NCBI GenBank assembly: GCA_037447655.1
Contig: JBBHKE010001578.1
Span: 62,001-126,000 of the forward strand
Source: Zygnema cylindricum
Taxonomy: Eukaryota > Streptophyta > Zygnematophyceae > Zygnematales > Zygnemataceae
Direction of reading: 5' to 3'
DNA length: 64,000 nt
A program made the position numbers and the translations under genes. Shown piece by piece: positions 52,367 through 63,502 of the stretch. Below the pieces are notes generated by a model. The model was not told the DNA's origin. It searched no databases and saw nothing but the letters and a program-made list of their open reading frames with translations. Position 1 is the first letter of the stretch, and each line of letters opens with the position of its first letter.

Positions 52367-53060
52367 ATGGTTAGTGAGAGCCAGAAGTCTGGGGAGGAAG
52401 AGTTTATGGCTTCAAAGCCGTATAGAAAGGTAGTGGGAAGTCTTATGTACTTCATGAATTGTACGAGACCTAACATTGCAGCAACTGTAGAAGTCCTAAA
52501 GAGAAGTCTGCAAAACCCTAAGAGGGCAGACTCGGAAGCTGCAAAAAGAGTTTTGAGATATCTTGCAGGCACTCGAGATCTTAAGCTTATACTCGGAGGA
52601 GGAGAAGTGAAAATGCAGACTTGGAGTGACGAGAACTATGGGGATATGCCAAGCCGAAAATCCACATTGGGCTTCATCCTAAAGATCGGAGATGGAACGT
52701 GCTGTTGGAGCAGCAAGCAACAAAAGGTTAGAGCACAGTATATAATGGAGTCAGAGAACATGCTGCACTCAAAGAACTCCTATGGATTAAGTCCATTTTG
52801 CAGGAACTTGGATACATGCACACAGGTCCACAGATTATTTGGTGTGACAACCACGCAGTCATTGTTATTGCTACTAACCCAAGTCATCATTTTAAGGGCT
52901 AGCACATGGATGTCAGACTCCATTTTGTGAGAGAAAATGTGCATGCAAGAGTGTAAAAATTGTGTTATTTACCGGATGAGAAAATGGTTGCTGACATGCT
53001 AACCAAACCCCTTCCTGCTCCTAAGTTGTTGTTTTGTAGAAAGGCTATTGGGTTGAGTGA
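52367..53060 (+). pseudogene. L RNase H and pol C-terminus
   Basis: YRKVVGSLMYFMNCTRPNIA, AAKRVLRYLAGTRDLKLILG, QTWSDENYGDMPSRKSTLGF, a frameshift near 52750, WCDNHAVIVIATNPSHHF and, after stops, LPDEKMVADMLTKPLPAPK. The polypurine tract region AAGATTTAGGGTAG precedes the 3' LTR. Confidence 0.87.
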
Positions 53061-53087
53061 GTGATTGAGTCTAAAGATTTAGGGTAG

Positions 53088-54071
53088 TGTTGAAATTGGA
53101 AATTTTTACTTAGTAGATAGAGCTGTGAGGAGGAATTAAGGACTTAAAATATTTTGGGAAATGAAAACCTCTAATATTTGCCTCAAATAGTGTTATAGTA
53201 AAAGAAGACTAAGAGAGTGTATTGTACACTCAGTTGGACACGCGTCGGCAAGAAAGGTGTTTCAGGTTTCACGGAATAGCATCGATGACCAATTACACGT
53301 GTCGAGAGATTAATGAGCGGATTGATTAAGTCGGACGAACGGAATGGAAACGGCATATCTAGAAAAGTATAGTACGCTCGGCCAAAAAGGGTCGTTGATT
53401 GATATTAAATTGACGGACGCGATTCAGAAGGGACCACAAATGACGAAACACACTTGGACGGTATCAGGTGTTTTGTACTACACGAAAATTGTTAGCCGGA
53501 TGCTATGGACCACTGCTGACTAAGCTCGAGGAACATTTAATGTACAAACTTCTATTTGTAAATATCTGGAAACAAGGATTTGTAGTTTAGCTAGTTTAAA
53601 ATAGAATCGCACTATTCAGATTTAGAGAAATGGCAAAATTAGGTTTTAGAAGTACTCATAGAATAGTAAGTACAGTTTTAGTACTTTGTTGTAGCATAGG
53701 ACAAACTATAGTACAGTCACTTAGATTATTGTGATCAGTAGATACTCACTGTGAGTATATAGTTTAGGACTTAGCTAAATTGTGATCACCTAAGTCTTGG
53801 GATATTAATCAATTAACGTAGTTTTTAAGAATCTGCAATGTGAATATCTTATGGTTGGCTAGATCAATTAAAATGAAACTTTGAGGAGTGATTTTATATT
53901 GTGTTTAATACTGTTGTGCAAAATTTGAGTTTGCATATTATACTAAGTTGCATTCTATTACATCTTGAAGTTGGCTGTTGAGTAGGGTGTTTGATAACCT
54001 ATGTTTTAGATGTCTACTTCCACTACTACTGCTGCTAGCTCTCCTCTTGCTAATGTGGTTGTAGAAAAGCA
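53088..54071 (+). repeat. 3' LTR of L
   Basis: TGTTGAAATTGG..GTAGAAAAGCA, 984 bp, followed by the TAAGT duplication. Confidence 0.9.
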
Positions 54072-54076
54072 TAAGT

Positions 54077-54540
54077 CCATGGTTGCAGGTAAGGAGGTGG
54101 ATCCGAAATTTTGGGTTGAAGCATTAAATTGTGTTGTTTATATAAAAAATAGATAGGGTCAAGATCGGTAGAAACTACTCCTTACGAGTTCTAGACTGGT
54201 AGAAAACCAGATGTTAGTCATTTTAAATTCTTTGGTAGCAAATGCTTTATATTACATACATCTAAAGACAGATGGAAAATGGAACCGAAAGGATTACCGG
54301 CTATTTTGTTGGGGTATGATGATCACCCCAAAGGGTATCGAGTCTTTGTAATTGAGAAACATAAAACAATGGTAGCAAGGAATATTATTGTAAAGGATGA
54401 GCTTGACTCGATAGATTTATTTTAAATGACAGAATAACAAAAGCAGCAAAGAGCACAAGAATATGTTATTTTAGATTACAAACAGAAGATTGTCACACAG
54501 ATGCAAAGGCCTCCGGTGGTGACACTGATGTCTTAAATTA
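54077..54540 (+). pseudogene. K integrase, second part
   Basis: CCATGGTTGCAGG continues ESSK with SMVAGKEVDPKFWVEALNC, VVYIKNR*, then SRSVETTPYEF*, RKPDVSHFKFFGSKCF, MEPKGLPAILLGYDDHPKGY and ERK/EKHKTMVARNIIVKDE. Joined to 47969 by removing L and one TAAGT. Confidence 0.87.
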
Positions 54541-54543
54541 ACC

Positions 54544-55733
54544 ATGTTCCTCAACAAGTTTAGTTTTAGTTCGGTGACCATCATTCGAATCCTACTGATT
54601 CTATATAGAGACAAAACAAATATGCAAAGGATCCGACGATTTCAGCCTCACAATTTCCGGGGGAGGGGGCGATCTAGTAGCCGATTGCAACCAAACTCCC
54701 ACTTTGCCTACTCTGTGGCCTCAAAGGAGCCACTATACATTTGAGAGGCCTTCTCACCACCACAACGACATCACTCGATAGAGGCAGCTAATGACGAAAT
54801 TAAGTTGATCATGGAAGCTCATACATGGAAACTTGTGGATCTTCCTCCGTACCGAAAAGCAATCGGCAGCAAATGGGTATTCAAGGTGAAGGTAAATCCT
54901 GATAATACTATTGAACGATATAAAGCTAGGATTGTGGCAAAGGGGTATAATCAAAAGGAACAAATTGATTTTGAAGAAAAAAAATCTCCGGTTGTAAGAT
55001 TTTTGACATTTAGGATTTGACTATCCCTAGTTGCTATAGAAGATATGGAAACACATAAAATGGATGTCAAAACAGAATTCTTGCATGGAGAGCTAGACGA
55101 GATCATTTATATGCAGTAGCCTGAAATGTATGCGGAGCCAGGAAAAGAACACTCGGTATGCAAATTGTTAAAATCTTTGTACGACCTAAATCAGGCCCCT
55201 AGGCAATGGAATCTGAAACTTCAAAATTTTTTACTAGCCTAGGATTTCAAAGGATAAGCCCTGATCATTATATTTATATAGTAAAAGGTGAGGATGGGAT
55301 AGTGTACATAGTGGTGTATGTAGATGACCTATTATTAATTAGTAAATCAATGATTAAAATTAATAAAATCAAATTTGCTTTAAATTCACGGTTCGAGATA
55401 AAAGACCTCTGTGAGGCGAAATATATTTCGTGTATTCAAGTAGAAAGGGATAGAAATAAGAGATTAATAAGATTGACTCAAAAAGAGGCTATTGGAAACA
55501 TGTTAGATGAGTATGAAATGTGGGGGGAAAAAAGGTGTGTAACTCCAATGGAGTTTTCGCAGAAGTTAGAGGGAGAAGAAACAAAACCTGGTGTTATTGT
55601 TAGTGAATATTTAAAGTCAAAAGAGAATGATCCTATGACACTTATACCTTACAAACAAATAGTGAAAAATCTGATACATTTCATGAACTCTTCCCGTCCT
55701 GATATTTTTGCAACAGTTGGGGTACTGAGCTGA
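54544..55733 (+). pseudogene. K reverse transcriptase
   Basis: MEAHTWKLVDLPPYRKAIGS, WVFKVKVNPDNTIERYKARI, KMDVKTEFLHGELDEIIYMQ, then [20 protein letters not shown] and VVYVDDLLLISKSMIKINKI (YVDD present). Stops at 55018 and in MQ*PEM; a frameshift near 55220. It ends NSSRPDIFATVGVLS*. Confidence 0.87.
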
Positions 55734-56333
55734 AGTCTAGAAAACCCGAGAAAATCTAACCATGATGCAGCAAGGAGAGTCTTAATATAGTTGGCAAGAA
55801 CTAACTACCTCAAACTCACACTAGGCGGAGGAGAAGTGAAGCAAGAAACATGGAGTGATGGAAGCTATGGCGACATGCCAAGCCAGAAATCCACCACTAG
55901 ATTCGTTTTGCAAATTGGGAACGGGATTTGCTGCAGGGGCAACAAACTTCAAAAGGTCACGGCACAATCAACAATGGAGTCAGAATACATGGCAGCAAGC
56001 TCGGCCCTCAAAGAACTCACATGGGTAAAATCCATGTTGCAAGAATTGGGATACATGCAGGTTAGACCATAGGTGATCTGGTGTAATAACCAGGCTGCCA
56101 TGGCCATTGCCTCTAACCCGAGTCACCACTTCAAAAGTAAGCACATGGATGTAAGATTAAACTTTGTAAGAGAAAAAGTGTTTTCCAAGGTAATTGAATT
56201 ATGCTATTTACTAGAAATTAAAGCAATTGCTAATATGCTCACTAAAGCTCTCCTTGCTCCTAAACTGAAGTATTGTAGGGATGTAATGGGACTAGGTGAC
56301 AAGCTAAATTGCGGCATTGCTATACTGCCATGA
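55734..56333 (+). pseudogene. K RNase H and pol C-terminus
   Basis: YLKLTLGGGEVKQETWSDGS, STMESEYMAASSALKELTWV, stop at RP*VI, WCNNQAAMAIASNPSHHF, FVREKVFSKVIELCYLLEIK. Ends at 56333. The 3' untranslated part and TTTAAGGGAG lead to the LTR at 56480. Confidence 0.86.
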
Positions 56334-56637
56334 TGAGCTACATCTAGGATAAAGTGGTATTAGGTAATAAGCTAATTTGCAACGTTGTTATGCTGCTATG
56401 CTACTCTAGTTCAACAACGGAGCTACGATGCTTGACATCGCAGCTGCACTGATACACTAATTCTAAAGCTTTAAGGGAGTGATGATTTTGGAAAGCTTTA
56501 CGTCTCAGTAAATTAGTGTAACGGCAAAAAGAGAGTAAAATATAACATATTGGTACACGCGTCGTCACTTAAGAACAGAACAAATATTATTGGAATGGCA
56601 CCAGCTGCGACGCAGATAAGACAAAGTAGTTGTGATG

Positions 56638-57658
56638 TGTTAAAAATCATGTATTTTTTAGGTCTGAATAGGAAAAAGGAAAGGAAAAAGTGAGCAAAGG
56701 CAGCTTGCTTCTCGCTCCACTCTCCATTCCCCAAACTTGTTGCAGGCACTGAAGATAGGAGAGAAAGCTAGAACTATGGTTGCCTAAGCTATCCAAAGGA
56801 GACAGGGAATAAGCTAGATTTAGTCTATGTAAAAAAGTTGCTGGCGCACCAAGTTTTGATCCTGGTAACTAACGTCTGCCAATCTAGCCGGTAGCCGGTA
56901 GCTTTATCTTATAGTCTAGGACCAATGCTAGAGTATATAAGGTACGATAACTACATAAACATTGTCGACGCAATATGCTCCATTCAACAGATTACGAGAG
57001 AAACTGTACACAGAAATGAATTAGACCGCACGAATTGTGGACTGCACGAAATTAACGAAACGACATTTTATTTCGACGTGCATAATTAAATGGCAGTCTT
57101 CATCGACGGCTGTGGTGGAAGTCGAAATTCCAGAATGGCCGCCTTGACGTTTTCGGACATGGCGTGACCGGGCAACACGTGGAGAGATAACATTTGGTCG
57201 CGAGAATTTCGGGAACATAAGGACAAGTGAAATGAGGACACGCGTCCACTCAATGGCCGTGACGTACACAAGCCATACAAAAATTACATCGGCCGTAGTA
57301 CCTTTTAGTACGCTACAATCATATGATTGGTTCGTACCTCAATTCTAGGGGACTTAGAGAGGGGTTTTAGGACTTAGAATATTTTGGTAGATAGCCGCCT
57401 CTCTCCCATAGAGCACTCTTGTCTAAAAGGCTAACTTTGGCCAGCCATATCTAACAACTTAGTTGACCAAATTCAGTGATTCGTTTTGCTACGGACTCAT
57501 GGGAGTCCAAGCTAAACAGGGGTGTAGTCGATCAAAGTGTTTGCCTGCCAGGGTGGCTGCATTTCTAAAGTAAAGTCAAAGTGGGAAATGTTATCCAAAA
57601 CTCATTTTCTACCTTTGCATTCTAAGGTGGAACTGAGCACACAGAAAATCTTATTTCA
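56638..57658 (+). repeat. Solo alpha-type LTR M
   Basis: TGTTAAAAATCATG..ATCTTATTTCA, with the alpha U5 landmarks (AACTTTGGCCAGCCATA, AAATTCAGTGATTC, ACTCATGGGAGTCC). No internal region follows. Flanks TGATG and CAGGG do not match, so the duplication is lost or the ends are off by a few bases. Confidence 0.78.
56840..56915 (-). other. tRNA-like module, antisense within M
   Basis: The minus strand has a fully paired T arm CCAGG-ATCAAAA-CTTGG (56849-56865) with box-B-like GGATCAAAACT, and an AAGCTACCGGCTACCGG segment at the D-arm place. It lies 203-278 bases from the LTR start. Confidence 0.5.
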
Positions 57659-58592
57659 CAGGGGTGAAGCTCTAATGGGGTTCTGATTGTCAAGGGGTCA
57701 TATATTTAGGTTTATAAAAACTTGGAGTTGGCACTATTTAGATTAGCTTCTTTCAATCTCCGAATTCGATGTGGCAATGGAGCCCATATAATTTCACGAC
57801 GCATATAGGACAAAGCACTTGTGACGTAGATGGGACATTGCAGCTGCGACGCAGACGAGACATATTTGCTGCGATTATTTGGGATTTGATTAACTACGGA
57901 ACGATGCAGCTACGCCGAAGCTTCGGTGACGTTGAATATGATCCGAACGGGACATCACAACTGCGGTTAATATGAATCGAGTCAATGGACGAGATTCACA
58001 AAGGGATCACAAGTGATTTGCTAGCAAGTGTTTTCCCAACATGTGAATGGGCGTATCCCGACACTTATAACTAAGTCGGCCACAATTAATTGTACAATCA
58101 ATTAGCAATGATCCCTCTGTAATATTGATTGTACAATGATAGATTAACTTCAGCGTAATTAGGCGTACTTAGATCTTAGTGGAAGATTTTTTCTTGGGCG
58201 TATCTCTCAGGAACACCTTATTTGGAGATACGACACTTTTTAATAAGACATCTAAGAGTAAAAACTCACTACCAGTATAAGACTTAGGACGTAGAACATT
58301 TTATGTATCCAGACTTCCAGACTATGTAATCTGCAATTTTTTTTGGGAAACTTCTGAGTTGCATATCTTGGTGTATGTTGGATCAATTTGACTAAAAATT
58401 TGAGAATTGTCACTCTTTGTTATATTCTATACTGTGATATAGCTTGAAGCAGTTTTGGACCATTGTGTCAAATTCAGTGAGCTGTGGAAAATAGCTATTT
58501 GGTAGGATTTTTGATAACTTTTGAGAGCGTATCATGTCAACTTCTACTACAACTGCTGCTCCTCCACCTGCACCAGTGGTTGTAGAACAACA

Positions 58593-59181
58593 GAATACGA
58601 AAAACCTTTAAGTGTGAAACATCTGGTTTTCGGCCAGTCCATCACTCATAAGGAGTTTGGCCTTTTACTGCCAAAGTAAGAACTCTATTTTTGAGATAAT
58701 TTGCACAATTCATTGCTTTTGCCCAGAATCTCTTTCCTATCATCTTATTCGACAACATACTCCAAGCACTATCACTTAGTTTCCTATCTAACCTCTCGGC
58801 TACACCATTCTGCTGAGGATTTTTAGGGAGTGTCTTTTGATGTTGTACTCCATCTTCCCTCAAAAATTCCTCAAACTGATTTGAGGTATATTCTCCCCCA
58901 TTATCACTTCTTACTCTTTTAATAGAGGTTTCATGAAGTTTCTCACTCCACGTTTTATATTCTTTACAAACCTGTGGAGCCTCTGATTTATTTTTCAGAT
59001 TTTACACTCTATAATACCGAGACCAATCGTCATGATTTTAATCATAAATCTTTTACCGTCGCGTGATGGCACTTTGGCCAATCCCCAAATATTAGTGTGT
59101 ACCAAGTCTAAAACTTTTTTTCCTTTATAGATGGCTTCACTTGGGAAGGGTAACCTGTGTGCTTTCCTTGAGCACAGCCAC
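58593..59181 (-). pseudogene. Alpha copia integrase fragment N
   Basis: The minus strand encodes CSGCAQGKAHRLPFP, DLVHTNIWGLAKVPS, a damaged core, then REDGVQHQKTLPKNPQQNGV, ERLDRKLSDSAWSMLSNKMI, MNCANYLKNRVLTLAVKGQT. Ends are abrupt at the K LTR on the left and O on the right. Closest to D and E. Confidence 0.83.
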
Positions 59182-59618
59182 TGTTGTTTTGGAAAAGTTT
59201 GTTTCGTACGTACGCTACGTTACATGGGTACGTGAGGTTTCGTGCGTACTCGACGCGATTTGTAATGCTTGAGTACTCACTAAAGTTAATGTGGAGGTTT
59301 GAATGGATTTGCGGATTGAGGGAGTAAATGTACGAAGAAAATTAAATGCGCATAAATGACTAATTGAGTGGCTTGGAATGCGTAATATAAATGGACAACA
59401 GATCGCAAAGGGATTAGATTTGAAATATTTTAAATGTTTGAAAATATACGCAAGGCGTACGAACCAAAATGTGGCAAGGGCATTTATTACAAAGGACGCG
59501 GTTGCAATTTGGAAATGATTTCGGCTGTACGATGATATTTCGGCAAGTGGACGTGAATTGGCTTTTTGACAATCGTGGGATATTTGACGACACTCATGGA
59601 TTTCACTTAGATATTTAT
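59182..59618 (+). repeat. Beta LTR start O (truncated)
   Basis: TGTTGTTTTGGAAAAGTTTG and the following 200-odd bases match R on its own strand (GGAGGTTTGAA, CGGATTG.GGGAG, GACAACAGATCGC). It is cut by P at 59618. Confidence 0.75.
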
Positions 59619-60117
59619 TGTTGTAATTATTAGATTTATTAGTATTTTCTAGCTCTAGATAGTTCAGTACAATAAGAAAAGAAAAGGGCGGACAACGTGC
59701 CTCCACCTCCTATCTCTACCCACCATACTTGTTGTAGTCACTAAGGGATATAGAGAGGGTGGTTGAGCCATGGCTGTCCTAGTTCAGCAGGTACGACTAA
59801 AGAGTGACTTATTTCACTCTCAACAAAAGGTTGAGGTTGCCACGACTCGAACCTCCTACCCGCAGAGCGAGGCGTAGCCGTCAGCTAGAGTTTTGTATAA
59901 ACTTGGCATCTTTGCAACTTCATAATTAATCGGTTGGTTGGCCGTTTTTAGTGGTTCTTTTTGCTACAAACTCATGGGAGTCCAAGCTACAAAAAAGTGA
60001 TGTCACACTATCTGTTTTCCTTCTTGGAAAGCATTGGTTGTGGCTTAAAGTGAATTAGTTAAAAACTATCTAGAGGCTTCCTGAATTGTGTAGTCCAATG
60101 GAGGACACATAATTGCA
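59619..60117 (+). repeat. 5' LTR of P
   Basis: TGTTGTAATTATTAG..CATAATTGCA, about 500 bp, shorter than M because of internal loss. The gag ATG at 60098 is followed at codon 5 by a stop (MEDT*LQVMG). Confidence 0.78.
59832..59890 (-). other. tRNA-like module, antisense within P LTR
   Basis: The minus strand reads TAGCTGACGGCTACG (box-A-like, near 59873-59887) and GGTTCGAGTCG (59843-59853, 10 of 11 to the box B consensus). Spacing between them is shorter than in a full tRNA. It lies about 213-271 bases from the LTR start. Confidence 0.5.
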
Positions 60118-60132
60118 GGTTATGGGCCCACC
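60118..60132 (+). promoter_or_regulatory. Primer-binding site of P
   Basis: GGTTATGGGCCCACC directly after the LTR; exact half-tRNA initiator Met type. Confidence 0.85.
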
Positions 60133-60990
60133 CTTTAGGGTGTCCCCCTTCAATGGATCTGGGTTCATTTATTGGGAATTCATGATGATGGGGGCTTTGT
60201 GCGAAAAACGATACTAGGGTATTGTCAGTGGACAAGTGAAACGTTCACCTTCGGAAACTCCACCAAGATTTGGAGGAGTAAGGTTTCTTGCAGCAGCTAG
60301 TGCTTCAGCGAAGGAGGCAAATGATGGGGACAGCAATGTGTTCAAAAAGGGGAAAGGGAAGGAGACACCCCTCACTCCTATTGTCACGGCACCGAAAGCG
60401 GCGGCCGTGAAGACCACCGAGAACGATACTCAAATGTGGGAAGACTTAAACATGGTGGCCAAAAACTTCATTCTATGGCACCTCACTCAAGCTTTGGCCA
60501 CCCCTCACCTTCACATTTACAAGGCCGAGGAGTTGTGGGCAAGTTTGGTGGAGATCTATAGAGCTGGTACTATTCAGAAGCTCCAGTTGGCTGAGCAAAA
60601 GCTAGTGAGTTACACTTACAAGGGAGGAAAGGTGTTAGATTATTGTAATGATCTTTCTTCTTTGTATATGGAGATGGAAAGTGCCAGGTGGACAAGTACA
60701 ATGAAGATGAAAGTTAACACTCTTATCAAAAGTTACCAGACAAGTACGAGAACATAGTGTACCGAGTACAAGAAATGAGTGGTAGTTCACAATAGAGATT
60801 AGGAGAGGAGGAAAGAGCATTCAAGCTCTAGCTATAAGAGGGGACCGATGGGGGAAGGACCCGAAGAAATCGTACAAAGGGAAAAGATATTAGTATGGAG
60901 GATCGAGGCCTCCAAAGGTTTTTTTTCATTTATGCAAAAAGTTGGGACACTTCATTGAAGATTGTTTAAAGCAGTCAGAGCTGAGGCTCC
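60118..60990 (+). pseudogene. P Gag
   Basis: VMGPPFRVSPFNGSGFIYWE, stop at RY*GIV, a frame with VKRSPSETPPRFGGVRFLAA, MWEDLNMVAKNFILWHLTQA, YKGGKVLDYCNDLSSLYMEM, then a shift near 60750, and a knuckle remnant (LCKKLGHFIEDC; first Cys changed to His). Typical alpha Gag order. Confidence 0.85.
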
Positions 60991-61037
60991 AATAGAACCG
61001 TGGAGGGGGTTATTCCGGAGGGAAAAAGAAGGCACTT

Positions 61038-61420
61038 GTGGTAACAAAAGTGAAAGGAGAAACCGAGGACGAGTCATTTGAGGAGGAGGATGGGGAGATT
61101 CTTCTTGATGAGAGTATAGAGGATAAGGAGATCCCTCAGAAACAGAAGTGTGCTCTCGGAGCAATTCGGGAAGCTCCACAGGAAGGCAAGATTATCGACT
61201 CAAGTGCATCCATGCATATGTGTCGTGATATGCATCTCTTTACTAAGCTAAGATAAATCCCTACTCTAGAGATAGAGTATATGGATGGGAGAGTGGTTAC
61301 AATAGATCTAGTGGGATTGGTAGATTTGAAAGTCTTAATGGAGGGAAAGACTTCCATACTCACCTTCTCACATGTTCTCTACATTCCTCAGCTGAGTAAA
61401 AATCTTGTCTCTACGTATAT
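61038..61420 (+). pseudogene. P protease
   Basis: An acidic spacer (EDESFEEEDGEILLDESIED), then KIIDSSASMHMCRDMHLFTK (DSG changed to DSS), a stop at LR*IP, LEIEYMDGRVVTIDLVGLVD and LTFSHVLYIPQLSKNLVSTY. Confidence 0.85.
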
Positions 61421-62513
61421 GTTAGATGACAAAGAGTTTGATGCCTTCACTAGAAAGGGAGTCATTACACATAAGTATGGGGATGAAGTTTACTTCATGG
61501 TAGATAAGGGTAACCAAGGAATGCTTAGGCTTAACCTGAGTAATGAAAAGAAAAATGCTTACTATATTGGTGTTCCTAAGTTGATGATTTGGCATATGCG
61601 ATTGGGGCATGTGCATTTTGATAGGTTTAGGGGAATGAAAAAGCTTAGGGTAGTAGAGGGTATTCACTTAGGGGATAATGAAATGATGAATGATTGTAGT
61701 GGCTATGCTCAAGGTAAGGCTCACAAATATCCTTTTTTTCCCAAAGCCGTCACATAAAGAGGTGAGAAAGTACTATCTCTGGTCCACACATATATCTGGG
61801 GACCTGCAAAAGTACCTTCGGTTGGAGAAAAGAGGTTTATGTTGACAATAACCGATCACTAGTCTTGATACTCTAGAGTCTACTTCCTCAAAACAAAGTC
61901 TGGAACATCAACTTACTTCAAAGATTATAAAGCATGGAGAGAGAAGTTTCATGGAACCCCCAATAAGAGAATAAGGAGTGATAATGGGGGGGGGTATACC
62001 TCTAACCAGTTTGAGGAACACTTGAGAGATGAGGGAGTTCAGCACCAAAAAACCGTACCATATAACCTTGAACAAAATGGGGTAGCTGAGAGGTTGAACC
62101 GAACACTAGGAGATAGTGCATGCAGTATGTTGGCCGATAAGAAAATAGGAAAGAGATTTTGGGAAGAGGCAATGAACTGTGCCAACTACATTCAAAATAG
62201 ATACCTTACCTCAGCTGTAAAGGGAATGACACCTTTTGAGAGATGGGTTGGAAGGAAACCAGATATATCTCACCTTAAAGTATTAGGTAGCCAAGTTTAT
62301 AGTCTTGACACGGATACACAAAACTGGAAACTAGATGCTAAGGGAAAACCTGGATACTTTGTTGGATATGATGAGGATGTCAAAGGATATACAGTATATG
62401 ACTTAGCAAAGAGAGATATCATTCTGGTCAAACACCTAGTTGTCATGGATGAAAGGAAGTCATTTGACCCCTTAAAATATACCAAGAAGATAAAAATCAG
62501 ATTTTTGTCTTAA
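61421..62513 (+). pseudogene. P GAG-pre-integrase and integrase
   Basis: IWHMRLGHVHFDRFRGMKKL, CSGYAQGKAHKYPFFPK (Cys changed to Tyr), stop at 61755, VHTYIWGPAKVPSVGEKRFM, stops in the core, RSDNGGGYTSNQFEEHL, then an open part from 62022: HQKTVPYNLEQNGVAERLNR, FERWVGRKPDISHLKVLGSQ, GYDEDVKGYTVYDLAKRDII. The C-terminal half is well kept. Confidence 0.87.
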
Positions 62514-62546
62514 GGTGAGGAGGAATCCGTCTTTTCTACAAGGGAC

Positions 62547-63502
62547 ATGAGTGAAACATGGATTGCAGATTCAAGGGAGATCCAAGGCATAGGAGATCCA
62601 CCGAAAACCTCACATATTCCTATGGACTTCGAGGAGACGAAAGAAGAGGAATCGGGATCGGCTTCCATGGAAAGAGGAGCCCATGAGACAGTAAGGAGAA
62701 ATCTCGGACTTCCCTCCATCCCAACTTCGAAGTTTGAGGGAGGGAGAAGGAGCAGCAAAACGATTCAAGAAAAACAGGTTGCTCACAAGGTAACTGAGCT
62801 ATCTCACCAAGATGAGCCTCAGTCATATTCAGAGGCATTAAACAGTCCGGAGAAAGACAGATTGATTAGAGCCATAAATGATGAGATGGCCTCCATCATG
62901 GAAGCAAATACTTGAGAAGTAGCAGACTGTCCTCCGGACAGAAAACCGATTGGTTGTAAATGGGTATTTAAACTAAAAATGAACCTAGATAACACCATTG
63001 AGAGATATGAGGCTCGATTGGTAGCAAAAGGGTTCACCCAAAAAGAGGGGATTGACTATGAGGAGAATTTTGATTCAGTTGTTCGGTTCCCATCAGTAAG
63101 GATTCTCTTCAGTTTGCCAGCAGGGGAAGACATGGAAATACACCAGATGGATTCTACACTGCCTTTCTTAATGGTGAGTTAGAGGAAGAAATTTTCATGA
63201 GGCAACCAAAGGGGTTTGTGGAGGAAGGAGAAGATAGCAAAGTCTACAGGCTTATAAAGTCCTTATATGGACTAAAGCATGCTCCCCGATAGTGGAATAA
63301 GAAACTAGACGAGTTTCTCATCCGTTTGGGATATATCCCGATCAGCTCTAACCATTCTATCTATATGTATGAAGATGAGAATGGTGTGATTTTTTTTGCA
63401 ATTTATGTGGATGATCTGTTGGTGTTAAGTAAGTCTTTGGAAAAGTTCAAGTTAACGAAAGATCTTAGAAGCAAATTTGATATGAAGGATTTAAGGGAGG
63501 CA
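62547..63502 (+). pseudogene. P linker and reverse transcriptase, truncated
   Basis: An acidic linker, INDEMASIMEANT*, then [54 protein letters not shown] (shifted FLNGEL), [35 protein letters not shown] (YVDD present), and it ends FDMKDLREA at the truncation. Confidence 0.86.

Larger units (their letters stand above)
47970..54071 (+). mobile_element. Beta copia element L, full length, nested in K integrase
   Basis: 6.1 kb: LTRs 47970-48949 and 53088-54071, half-tRNA primer site at 48950, gag to RNase H between, and the duplication TAAGT. The LTRs differ by more than 10% over the first 180 bases by eye, so it is older than E and B. Many stops. Confidence 0.92.
45596..58592 (+). mobile_element. 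Beta copia element K, broken by L and M
   Basis: 5'-truncated 5' LTR (45596-46086), primer site, gag, protease and integrase to 47969, element L, then integrase, RT and RNase H 54077-56333 and the 3' LTR 56480-58592 (broken by M). Many stops; an old copy. No duplication can be tested because the left LTR end is lost. Confidence 0.85.
56480..58592 (+). repeat. 3' LTR of K, interrupted by M
   Basis: TGATGATTTTGGAAAGC after the polypurine tract (TGTTG eroded to TGATG), up to 56637; resumes at about 57659 with GAAGCTCTAATGGGG and GC-rich repeat units (CATTGCAGCTGCGACGCAGA), then the same 480 bases as the 5' LTR, ending ..GTAGAACAACA. Contains the gag ATG (58534). Confidence 0.83.
59619..63502 (+). 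mobile_element. Alpha copia element P, 3'-truncated
   Basis: LTR 59619-60117, primer site 60118-60132, gag, protease, integrase and RT up to ..DMKDLREA at about 63502, where recognisable sequence ends. RNase H and the 3' LTR are missing. Many stops. Confidence 0.85.

Noticed and set aside
58593-59181. Fragment N as the continuation of K
   Set aside because: Opposite strand and alpha-type residues (NYLKNRVLT, SDSAWSML); K is beta.
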